This document shows positions 7,412 through 13,192 of a stretch of 13,192 bases of DNA, piece by piece. Origin of the DNA: Acidobacteriota bacterium (lineage in GTDB: Bacteria; Acidobacteriota; Vicinamibacteria; Vicinamibacterales; UBA8438); NCBI GenBank assembly GCA_003533545.1, contig DQEK01000303.1, positions 5,875 to 19,066 of the forward strand, in the 5' to 3' direction. The notes under the pieces were generated by a model. It was given only the letters and a program-made list of their open reading frames with translations, was not told the origin of the DNA and did not search any database. The position numbers and the translations under genes were made by a program. Position 1 is the first letter of the stretch; every line of letters starts with the position of its first letter.

Positions 7412-8742
7412 TCATTACCCAGAAGGCGATCCCCCGTCGCACGGTGCTCCGAGGGCTGGGAGCGTCCTTGGCTTTGCCGTTGCTCGATGGGATGGTCCCG
7501 GCATTTGCGGCCATGCGTAACACCGCGGCGAACCCGACGCGTCGGTTGGGGGTGGTTTATGTGCCGAACGGGATGATGATGGAGCACTGGACCCCGGCGA
7601 CCGAGGGGACTGGATTCGAGTTCCCCACTATCCTGCAACCGCTTGAGAGACATCGACAGTACGTCGAGTTACTGTCGGGGCTACGTGGGGTGGAGAGTGA
7701 AGGACCACACGCACGAGCTTCCACGCGTTTTCTAACGGGGATGCCTTCGAAACCAGATGATGGGTCAGACCTGTTGGGTGGAGTTTCGATGGACCAAATC
7801 GCGGGGCGTGTACAAGGTCGCGAAACTCAATTGGCCACGCTTGAACTCGCACTCGACGGACGTGACTTTGCCGGCTCGTGCGACGACGGGTTTAGCTGCG
7901 CGTACACCAACACCATCGCTTGGGCAAACGAGTTGACGCCGCTCCCGATGGAGAACAACCCGCGTGTCGTCTTCGAGATGCTGTTCGGCGACACCGGTAG
8001 TACCGATCCGGCGGTTCGCAAGGCGAGACTGTCGAAAGATGCTAGTTTGCTGGACTCGGTGACCGAACGTGCCGCCAATCTCTCGCGAGAACTGGGTGGG
8101 AGCGATCGGGCCAAGCTGAGGCAATATCTGGATGCTGTTCGTGACGTGGAGCGTCGTATCCAAATGGCTGAGGCGCAAAGTGACCGAGAGCTACCGGTCG
8201 TGGCGCAGCCGGCCGGCATTCCTGGCACCATGGGCGAGCACGCCAAGCTGATGTTTGATCTAATGGCACTCGCCTACGAGACGGACCTCACTCGGGTGAC
8301 GACCTTCATGTTGGGACGCGAGATCACGGGCCGCACTTACGCTGAGATCGGCGTGCCGGACGCGCATCATCCAATCTCCCATCATCAGCGGGATCCAGAG
8401 AAGCTGGCCAAGCTGACCAAAATCAACCAGTATCATGTCCAGCTCTTTGCGGACTTTGTCGAGCGATTGCGGACAACGCCAGACGGTGACGGGTCGCTGC
8501 TCGACCACTCAATGATTATTTACGGCGCTGGCATGGGCGATAGCAACTCGCACGCGTCTACAAATTTGCCGATCCTGCTGGCGGGTGGCGGCGCGGGGAC
8601 TGGCGGACGTCACACCAGGTATCCGGAAGAGACCCCAATGGCGAATCTCCATCTCAGCTTGCTCGACAAAATGAAGGTGCCGATTGAATCCCTTGGTCAC
8701 AGTAACGGTCGGTTGCTGCTCGAGCCCCTTTCAAACGTGTAG
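7408..8742 (+). CDS. DUF1552 (HXXSHH) family protein, Tat-exported
   Basis: A 444-residue protein. The N-terminus has a twin-arginine signal (PRRTVLRGLG, with R10 R11) followed by a hydrophobic stretch ending near A-F-A, so it should be folded in the cytoplasm and exported by Tat. This often implies a bound cofactor or a pre-assembled partner. The family signature HxxSHH is present as HPISHH at residues 321-326, followed by the conserved INQYHVQLFADFVERL. Other family-like segments are VYVPNGMMMEHWTP, LLSGLRGVES and MIIYGAGMGDSNSHA. The molecular function is not established; the His-rich motif suggests metal binding (inference). The gene begins within the ATGA overlap of the DUF1592-family gene and is followed by a strong terminator, so the two form a complete operon. 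Co-occurrence of these two families is well known. Confidence 0.9.
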   Translation: MIITQKAIPRRTVLRGLGASLALPLLDGMVPAFAAMRNTAANPTRRLGVVYVPNGMMMEHWTPATEGTGFEFPTILQPLERHRQYVELLSGLRGVESEGPHARASTRFLTGMPSKPDDGSDLLGGVSMDQIAGRVQGRETQLATLELALDGRDFAGSCDDGFSCAYTNTIAWANELTPLPMENNPRVVFEMLFGDTGSTDPAVRKARLSKDASLLDSVTERAANLSRELGGSDRAKLRQYLDAVRDVERRIQMAEAQSDRELPVVAQPAGIPGTMGEHAKLMFDLMALAYETDLTRVTTFMLGREITGRTYAEIGVPDAHHPISHHQRDPEKLAKLTKINQYHVQLFADFVERLRTTPDGDGSLLDHSMIIYGAGMGDSNSHASTNLPILLAGGGAGTGGRHTRYPEETPMANLHLSLLDKMKVPIESLGHSNGRLLLEPLSNV

Positions 8743-8766
8743 TGAGCTCGGTTTTTGTGAGAGGCG

Positions 8767-8802
8767 AAGGCCGGCCCCTTGGGGGCCGGCCTTTCTTTTT
8801 TT
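8767..8802 (+). terminator. strong intrinsic terminator of the DUF1592-DUF1552 operon
   Basis: A perfect 12-base-pair stem (AAGGCCGGCCCC at 8767-8778 with GGGGCCGGCCTT at 8782-8793) has a three-base loop TTG. It is followed by T, C and seven T residues (8794-8802). It lies 24 bases after the DUF1552 stop. On the minus strand the stem is not followed by a T run, so it should act only on plus-strand transcripts. Confidence 0.96.
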
Positions 8803-8838
8803 GGTTTCGGAGCACCTTCTTCTCTGGGGACGAACGCG

Positions 8839-8982
8839 ATGACCGTAATGCCGCGGCGATACTTCGCCGCCTGGTTGCTGATCGGTGTGGCGCTGCTGTG
8901 GACGAGCCCAGTTTGGGGGTAGACCGGTGCAATCGACGGGTAGTGGCGATTCTATGTCGGTGACGACGGTACGGGTCGCTAA
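8839..8982 (+). pseudogene. broken 5' fragment of a secreted PQQ-dependent quinoprotein-like gene
   Basis: ATG at 8839 has GGGGA (8826-8830) eight bases upstream. It opens a 27-residue frame that is entirely a signal peptide: a basic start (MPRRYFAA), a hydrophobic core (WLLIGVALLW) and an end at TSPVWG. TAG follows at 8920-8922. Reading on in the same frame gives TGAIDG, a second TAG at 8941-8943, then WRFYVGDDGTGR and TAA at 8980-8982. If each TAG replaced a CAG or GAG, the segment would read VWG-Q-TGAIDG-(Q/E)-WRFYVGDDG. This resembles the start of mature PQQ-dependent dehydrogenases, which open with a G-E-W-x-x-Y-x-G-D-x-G pattern. The rest of the roughly 600-700-residue gene is absent. 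Likely a deletion remnant. The alternative is a functional 27-residue signal-like or membrane peptide. Confidence 0.5.
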
Positions 8983-9485
8983 ATAATGTGTCCCACCCAG
9001 CGGCCGGCGAAGATCACGCTTGTCCACAGCGCCAGCGACGCGAGGCCAGCTGCCCGAGCTGCAGGCGGTGGCACTGCGGCGGTGTCCCAGTTACCGACGC
9101 TACGGAGTGTACGGAATTGGAACCAAGCCATGTTTATACCGGCGAGCAGCAGGCACAGCAGCTTGAATTGAAATGCTGGGTTAGCGATATAGGTGCCCGC
9201 GCGGGTCATGAATAGACCGGTGCCGGTGATAACCGCGAGTGCGAAGGCGGGCCAGGTCCAGCGGACTAGTTCGCGTCTCATTCGGCTCGCGGGCACGCTA
9301 AGCGCGGTTCGTCCAAGCAATCTCAGGTCGACCATTAAGATCGATCCAACGACCAGGCCGACGCCTAACACATGAAGGGATTCCAGGAACGGGAACCACC
9401 ACGTGAAACCGATATGCTCGGCAAGCGGGAGGGTCTCGAGCCAGGTCCAGAATGCCGTGAACGGAACTGAAGGCTCTTCATTCAT
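8979..9485 (-). CDS. DUF6644-like four-helix membrane protein (second of a paralogous pair)
   Basis: A 168-residue integral membrane protein on the minus strand with four predicted helices, near residues 31-58, 73-94, 104-124 and 144-165. It shares an unmistakable pattern with the gene upstream of it: ESLHVLG (His 38), LRLLG, WTWPAFAL, NPAFQFK and a final AGRW. The conserved His at the start of helix 1 could hold a heme or metal ion, but that is inference; the family has no proven function. The start at 9485 lies inside the upstream gene (eight-base overlap, ATGAATGA) and has no ribosome binding site, so translation is probably coupled. Its C-terminus (GRWVGHII) is shorter than its partner's, and its stop coincides with the end of the broken quinoprotein fragment. 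Confidence 0.78.
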   Translation of the reverse strand: MNEEPSVPFTAFWTWLETLPLAEHIGFTWWFPFLESLHVLGVGLVVGSILMVDLRLLGRTALSVPASRMRRELVRWTWPAFALAVITGTGLFMTRAGTYIANPAFQFKLLCLLLAGINMAWFQFRTLRSVGNWDTAAVPPPAARAAGLASLALWTSVIFAGRWVGHII

Positions 9486-10011
9486 AGAGAAAGTACAGGT
9501 AATCCGAATAAGCGATCCAACGTCCGGCTAGCACAACACCCACCCACAAGATGAGCGAGATCGACGCTATTACCCGCGCCGACACCAACCGGCGGGTTGA
9601 CTGTTCCCAGTAGCCTGGTTCCCGTTTGCTCATCCGGTAAATGACCAACGCGAGTAAGACCGCCGGCACGAGGCAGAAAAATTTCCAGCTGAAGACCGGA
9701 TTGTAGAAGTAACGATTGGGTCGAGCCACGACAAATAGTAGGCCGGTGGTCGCGTTGACTAGTAGCGCCCACCAGGTCCATGGCATGAGACGGCCGATCA
9801 TCTCACTGACGTTTTGGCTTGGCACGGCCAGTCCAAGAAGTCGCAGGTTGATCATGACGGCCGAACTCATCACAACAGCAATACCTAAGATGTGAAATGA
9901 CTGTGCGATCGGCGGCAGGCCAGGCACGTTGCCGAGCAGATAAACTGCCAACTCTCGAGCTTGGCTCTCCGCGAGCCACGCAGCCACGCTCTCTTTCATG
10001 GCCGGTATCAT
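9478..10011 (-). CDS. DUF6644-like four-helix membrane protein (first of a paralogous pair)
   Basis: A 177-residue membrane protein on the minus strand, stop TGA at 9480-9478. An amphipathic N-terminus is followed by four predicted helices, near residues 32-60, 73-95, 104-126 and 145-167. Motifs shared with its neighbour are QSFHILG (His 40), INLRLLG, PWTWWALL, NPVFSWKFFCL and LAGRWIAY. The two proteins probably arose by duplication and may form a heterodimer (inference). The start is uncertain: ATG at 10011-10009 gives MIPAMKES, and ATG at 9999-9997 gives MKESVAAW; neither has a strong ribosome binding site. It heads the two-gene unit and faces the plus-strand gene at 10269 across a region with inverted repeats. 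Confidence 0.78.
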   Translation of the reverse strand: MIPAMKESVAAWLAESQARELAVYLLGNVPGLPPIAQSFHILGIAVVMSSAVMINLRLLGLAVPSQNVSEMIGRLMPWTWWALLVNATTGLLFVVARPNRYFYNPVFSWKFFCLVPAVLLALVIYRMSKREPGYWEQSTRRLVSARVIASISLILWVGVVLAGRWIAYSDYLYFLYE

Positions 10012-10078
10012 AGCGCTGGTTGTGCTCGTGTTGCGCGAAATACGAGCCGTGGGACCGGCGAATCTGTGCAGACGACCT

Positions 10079-10093
10079 GTAACGCAGCGTTAC
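10079..10093. promoter_or_regulatory. 15-base perfect palindrome, candidate operator
   Basis: GTAACGC-A-GCGTTAC: two seven-base arms around one central base, in the divergent gap between the DUF6644-like pair and the plus-strand operon. Size, symmetry and position fit a dimeric repressor or activator site. No regulator gene lies in the window, so the protein that would bind it is unknown. Confidence 0.4.
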
Positions 10094-10121
10094 TGTCCAG
10101 AGAATCTTGGTAAAGGTGGTC

Positions 10122-10159
10122 CTTGAACTCGCCTCTTACGACTGACGGGTGAGTTCAAG
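10122..10159. repeat. inverted repeat CTTGAACTC / GAGTTCAAG in the divergent gap
   Basis: Perfect nine-base arms lie at 10122-10130 and 10151-10159. In RNA on the plus strand the stem can extend inwards by two G-C pairs and two G-U pairs, giving 13 pairs (10122-10134 with 10147-10159) around a 12-base loop. No T run follows on either strand, so it is not an intrinsic terminator. It may be a structured leader or a pair of protein half-sites spaced 29 bases apart, about three helical turns. Confidence 0.45.
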
Positions 10160-10255
10160 CGGGCCAGTTCGGTGCCGATCCTGCTCCGTGGTGGTATCCT
10201 TCGACCCAAGGGGAACGCTGGATTCTTGAGTCGGCTTTGCTTAAGAGCTGCTATC

Positions 10256-10266
10256 GAGAGGGGGGG
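10256..10266 (+). promoter_or_regulatory. purine-rich ribosome binding site deciding a GTG start
   Basis: GAGAGGGGGGG immediately precedes the GTG at 10269. It supports this non-ATG start, which also opens directly into a signal peptide. Confidence 0.65.
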
Positions 10267-10268
10267 CT

Positions 10269-11279
10269 GTGATCATTCGGTTCTGTGTTCTCGTGTGCGC
10301 GGCGTTGGTCGCGTTCGGTGCATCAGCCGTACCGCTGGCTGTAGCACAGTCCGGTAGCTGGGTGGCGCCGCGGACCTCCGACGGGCATCCGGATCTGCAG
10401 GGTGTTTGGGCGAACAACAACGTGACTCCATTACAACGTCCCGAAGTGTTGGCGGATCGTGAGACGTTGACCGCTGAAGAGATGGCGGCGCTGCAAGCGC
10501 GGGCCGGTGAGTTGTTTAATGCGGACTCAGGTGATGCCGCATTTGGGGACAGCGTGTTTTCGGCGGTTTTAGCCGAAGCCGAGACGTTTTCGTCTCGTGA
10601 CACTGCAACGGGGAACTACAACCAGTTCTGGATGGTCGAGAGGGAGTGGAATAATCGCACGTCGCTCGTTGTCGATCCCCCAAACGGTCGCATACCGACC
10701 CGCACACAGGGGGCCGATGCGGTGCTGGCGGCGCGCGCGTCAGCGCGCGGCCGTCATGCCCAAGGGCCGGAGGACCGCAGCCTCGGTGAGCGCTGCATTA
10801 GCTGGGGTGTCCCGCGTTTGGGCGCCGGTTACAACAGCTACACTCAAGTGTTCCAGACCGGTGACCACGTGGTCCTCTATATGGAGATGGGCGGTGCGCG
10901 GGTGATCCCGCTGAACGGCGGCGCGCACGTCGACGGGAGTATCCGACAACTGCATGGCGATTCGCGTGGGCGTTGGGAGGGCGACACACTAGTCGTCGAA
11001 ACGGCTAACTATTCTCCTACTAGTTATTTCATGGGTTCGAGCGATGGGCTTGAACTGCTCGAGCGGTTCACACGAGTTAGCGAAGATGTGCTGCAGTATG
11101 AAGTGACCGTCACCGATCCAAAGACATGGTCCGCGCCGTGGAGTGCGATGATCCCACTCCGGAGGTCGGCAGACCCAGTCTTCGAATATGCCTGCCACGA
11201 AGGCAACGTGGGCATGGAAGGCATCATGGCGGGGGCACGGGCTCTTGAGAGGACGGAGGCGGACGGAGGCGGTCAGTAG
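10269..11279 (+). CDS. secreted protein of unknown function (DGHPDLQGVW / YACHEGN family)
   Basis: A 336-residue protein starting with GTG, stop TAG at 11277-11279. Residues 1-27 form a signal peptide ending A-V-A-Q. The mature protein has a pattern I associate with a widespread uncharacterised acidobacterial family: DGHPDLQGVW (38-47), ERCISWGVPR (174-183), GDSRGRWEGDTLVVET (ending near 243), ERFTRVS and EYACHEGN (Cys 309, His 310). No named domain or catalytic motif is recognised. The conserved Cys 176 and Cys 309 could form a disulfide in the periplasm, which is inference. It is followed after 25 bases by the tannase-family gene, which has its own ribosome binding site, so the two are probably co-transcribed. 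A 10-base tandem repeat lies at its 3' end. Confidence 0.82.
   Translation: MIIRFCVLVCAALVAFGASAVPLAVAQSGSWVAPRTSDGHPDLQGVWANNNVTPLQRPEVLADRETLTAEEMAALQARAGELFNADSGDAAFGDSVFSAVLAEAETFSSRDTATGNYNQFWMVEREWNNRTSLVVDPPNGRIPTRTQGADAVLAARASARGRHAQGPEDRSLGERCISWGVPRLGAGYNSYTQVFQTGDHVVLYMEMGGARVIPLNGGAHVDGSIRQLHGDSRGRWEGDTLVVETANYSPTSYFMGSSDGLELLERFTRVSEDVLQYEVTVTDPKTWSAPWSAMIPLRRSADPVFEYACHEGNVGMEGIMAGARALERTEADGGGQ
11251..11270 (+). repeat. 10-base direct tandem repeat at a gene's 3' end
   Basis: Two exact copies of GGACGGAGGC, encoding part of the last residues (TEADGGGQ). Ten is not a multiple of three, so a copy-number change would shift the frame and alter the stop of the 336-residue protein. 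The repeat also presents two GGAGG-like stretches, but these are too far from the next start to serve it. Confidence 0.6.
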
Positions 11280-11304
11280 CAACTGATTAACAGAGGATCT
11301 ACCG

Positions 11305-12900
11305 ATGACACATTTGCAGAAGACCGGTGTCGCGTTCGGCGGAGCGGCGGTACTTGCCATCACTGCGGCTTGTAACACGGCGTCGACAGCTGACACCGCG
11401 GATGCTGTTGGCACCGACGGGCCCCTGGTGTCATGTGACAGTTTGGCGTCGCTTGCGCTGCCCAACGTCACTATCACCGTTGCCGAGTCGGTTGAGGCAG
11501 GCGGGTTCGTGCCACCGATGCCACCAGGTCGGTCGCTGTCCGCAGGTCAGACCCAGCAATATGCGTCTTTGCCAGCGTTCTGTCGCGTCGCGGCCACATT
11601 GACTCCGTCGGATGATTCTGACATCAAGATGGAAGTGTGGATGCCGGTGCAGGACTGGAACGGCAAGCTGCAGGCAGTGGGTAATGGAGCGTTCACCGGC
11701 AGTCTGCGTTACGGCGGGGGGCGGTCTATGGCGTCAGGGCTTGAACGTGGCTATGCCACCGCATCCACTGATACGGGACACGTCGGTGGGAGCGCTGAGT
11801 TTGGCTACGAGCGCCCCGAGAAGGTAATCGACTTCGGCTGGCGATCTGTGCACGAGATGACCGTCACCACCAAGGAGCTCATCGCCTCGTATTACGGAGA
11901 CGGTCCGCTGTATTCCTACTGGTTCGGTTGTTCGGCTGGTGGGCGTCAGGCGATGAAGGAGGCGCAGCGGTTTCCTGAGGACTATGACGGCATTATTGCC
12001 GGCGCGCCGGGCAATGACTGGATGGGCCGAGCTGCGGGTTCACTGCGTGTTGCCAAGCGTCTAGAGGCGCACGAGGCTGCGAGGTTACCCGAGGCGACGA
12101 TTCAGCTGGTTCATGAAGCTGTGCTCGAGGCGTGTGACGCGAACGATGGGGTTGATGACCGGGTGGTTGGTGACCCGGAGCGCTGTGACTTTGATCCGGC
12201 CGTGTTGCAATGCACTGGGGAAGGTGGGAGCGATTGTCTCACTGCGGCTCAGCTTGAGACCGTTCAGATGATGTACGAATCCCCGGTTAATCCCAAGACC
12301 GGACGACTCATCACTGGGGTCTTGCCGGGCAGCGAGCCTAACTGGACCGAGATGGGATGGACTCGCTCGGCTCGTGGCACCGGACTCGACCAGTATCGCT
12401 ATCTCACCTATGGGGAACCCGATTGGACTATTGACGACTTCGACTTCGACCGGGACATCGTGGCGGCGGAAGAAAACGATAACGATACGCTGAATGCCTT
12501 GGACCCTGACCTGGGGCCGTTCTTCGACCAAGGAGGCAAGTTGTTGGCGTACCACGGATGGGCCGATGCGCAGATCTCACCGGCGAATGCGACCCAGTAC
12601 TACCACCGCGTGCTTGAGACCGTAGACAACGAGGCGGCCGTGCGCGATGGATTTAGGTTGTTCATGGCGCCCGGTATGGGGCACTGCGGTGGGGGAGAGG
12701 GGCCGAATGCGTTCGACGCGCTCACGGTGATGGAGGCGTGGGTGGAGCGTGACGAGGCTCCGGACCAGATCATTGCGTCGCGGACACGCGACGGTGTTGT
12801 CGATCGCACGCGTCCGCTCTGCCCGTATCCTCAGCAGGCGGTCTATACCGGAAGCGGCAGTACGGACGAGGCCAGTAACTTCGTCTGCCGTGCTCCGTAG
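11305..12900 (+). CDS. tannase/feruloyl esterase family lipoprotein
   Basis: A 531-residue member of the tannase/feruloyl esterase family (Pfam PF07519), which holds alpha/beta-hydrolase enzymes cleaving ester bonds of plant phenolics, and also MHETase. The family's CS-D-HC arrangement is complete: Ser 210 in GCSAGGRQ with Cys 209 beside it, Asp 421 in HGWADAQISP, and His 460 next to Cys 461 in GMGHCGGG. The two cysteines flanking the catalytic residues are expected to form a disulfide. The body has the usual VWMPVQDWNGKLQAVGNGAF and FPEDYDGIIAGAPGNDWMGR. The N-terminus ends in ITAAC (Cys 23), a plausible though imperfect lipobox, then a Ser/Thr/Ala-rich linker, so it is probably a membrane-anchored lipoprotein. 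AGAGGA (11292-11297) lies seven bases before the ATG. The substrate cannot be told from sequence. Confidence 0.92.
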   Translation: MTHLQKTGVAFGGAAVLAITAACNTASTADTADAVGTDGPLVSCDSLASLALPNVTITVAESVEAGGFVPPMPPGRSLSAGQTQQYASLPAFCRVAATLTPSDDSDIKMEVWMPVQDWNGKLQAVGNGAFTGSLRYGGGRSMASGLERGYATASTDTGHVGGSAEFGYERPEKVIDFGWRSVHEMTVTTKELIASYYGDGPLYSYWFGCSAGGRQAMKEAQRFPEDYDGIIAGAPGNDWMGRAAGSLRVAKRLEAHEAARLPEATIQLVHEAVLEACDANDGVDDRVVGDPERCDFDPAVLQCTGEGGSDCLTAAQLETVQMMYESPVNPKTGRLITGVLPGSEPNWTEMGWTRSARGTGLDQYRYLTYGEPDWTIDDFDFDRDIVAAEENDNDTLNALDPDLGPFFDQGGKLLAYHGWADAQISPANATQYYHRVLETVDNEAAVRDGFRLFMAPGMGHCGGGEGPNAFDALTVMEAWVERDEAPDQIIASRTRDGVVDRTRPLCPYPQQAVYTGSGSTDEASNFVCRAP

Positions 12901-12946
12901 CGTTGCGTCGCGATTGGACTGCCGTCGGTGCGGCGGTAAGGTGACG

Positions 12947-13192
12947 ATGGGACGTGATCGCCGTGCGCGCGTCCGGTGTCGGTTCAGGCCGGTCGCGCTG
13001 ATGATCGTGGCGGTGCCGGTGGCGCTGCTCGCCGGCCTGCCCCAAGGGCCCTCCCCGCTGGAGGTGCTGGTCCGGGCGACTCGTTACGTGGATGCCCTGC
13101 ACGGGCAACTGTCCGCGCTCGTCGCCGAAGAGCGATACCAGCAGCGTGTTCGTGGTGGAGGCGGCGCCAGGCGCCGGTTGCTTCGTTCCGAT
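12947..13192 (+). CDS. N-terminal part of an exported protein of unknown function, cut by the window edge
   Basis: ATG at 12947 opens a frame that stays open for 82 codons to the end of the window. AAGGTG (12938-12943) lies just before it. The protein has a basic start (MGRDRRARVRCRFRP), a hydrophobic segment (VALMIVAVPVALLAGLP) and then a helical, charged stretch, LVRATRYVDALHGQLSALVA followed by EERYQQRV. The last stretch resembles the opening of a family of uncharacterised secreted acidobacterial proteins with a Y-V-x-x-(F/L)-x-x-x-(F/L)-x-x-x-V-A-E-E-x-Y pattern. GC content is higher than in the preceding genes. A GTG at 12941 is an alternative start. It lies 46 bases after the tannase-family gene with no terminator between, so it may belong to the same transcript. 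Confidence 0.7.
   Translation, partial: MGRDRRARVRCRFRPVALMIVAVPVALLAGLPQGPSPLEVLVRATRYVDALHGQLSALVAEERYQQRVRGGGGARRRLLRSD

Noticed and set aside
8742..8963. 73-codon plus-strand frame beginning at the DUF1552 stop
   Set aside because: It reads straight through the terminator hairpin and its T run (giving FFFWF), so its composition reflects the terminator rather than a protein.
8839..8982. TAG codons read as an amino acid (recoding or pyrrolysine) in the quinoprotein fragment
   Set aside because: The frame ends in TAA after only 12 more codons, the rest of the gene is missing, and TAG is used as a normal stop by several other genes in the window, so decay is simpler.
8731..9027. 98-codon minus-strand frame across the terminator
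   Set aside because: No recognisable features; it covers the terminator antisense and overlaps the real membrane protein gene in another frame.
10122..10159. The inverted repeat as a terminator of the minus-strand pair or of an upstream plus-strand transcript
   Set aside because: Neither strand has a T run after the stem, and the minus-strand genes are transcribed away from it.
10728..10752. GC-rich hairpin GCGCGC-GTCA-GCGCGC
   Set aside because: It lies within the coding frame of the 336-residue protein (encoding AARASARGR) and is explained by alanine/arginine codons at high GC.

Overview
The window looks like chromosomal DNA from a high-GC, Gram-negative bacterium, most likely a free-living or host-associated Acidobacteriota of the Vicinamibacteria type. 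This is a judgement from protein families and phrasing, not from a marker gene. The grounds are a DUF5916 outer-membrane protein, a DUF1592/DUF1552 pair next to a secreted ankyrin protein, paired DUF6644-like membrane proteins, a tannase-family lipoprotein, and many exported proteins whose signal peptides end in A-Q. There is no rRNA, tRNA, CRISPR array, transposase or phage gene.

Layout. Positions 1-357 hold a possible minus-strand gene start running off the left edge and a candidate promoter. A 946-residue outer-membrane protein follows on the plus strand (358-3198); it fuses a TolB/FlgO-like N-terminal domain to a CBM9-like domain and a DUF5916 barrel. It converges on a minus-strand secreted protein of about 12 ankyrin repeats (3366-4850). 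That gene diverges from a two-gene plus-strand operon (4973-8742) encoding a diheme-type DUF1592-family protein and a Tat-exported DUF1552 protein, joined by an ATGA overlap and closed by a very strong intrinsic terminator at 8767-8802.

Just past the terminator lies a short broken reading frame (8839-8982). It has a ribosome binding site, a signal peptide and then, through two in-frame TAG codons, a segment resembling the start of a secreted PQQ-dependent quinoprotein. It stops where a minus-strand pair of overlapping, paralogous four-helix membrane proteins ends (8979-10011). A 257-base divergent intergenic region with two clear inverted repeats separates this pair from a plus-strand set: a secreted protein of unknown function (10269-11279), a tannase/feruloyl-esterase-family lipoprotein (11305-12900) and the start of a further exported protein that runs off the right edge (12947-13192).

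Nearly every product is exported, periplasmic, membrane or outer membrane. The window therefore looks like a set of envelope and secreted functions, probably for attack on or uptake of complex organic matter, plus periplasmic redox chemistry. No substrate can be named from sequence alone. The most unusual points are the quinoprotein relic, the three-part fusion at 358-3198, the ankyrin/DUF1592/DUF1552 module, and the inverted repeats at 10079-10159.
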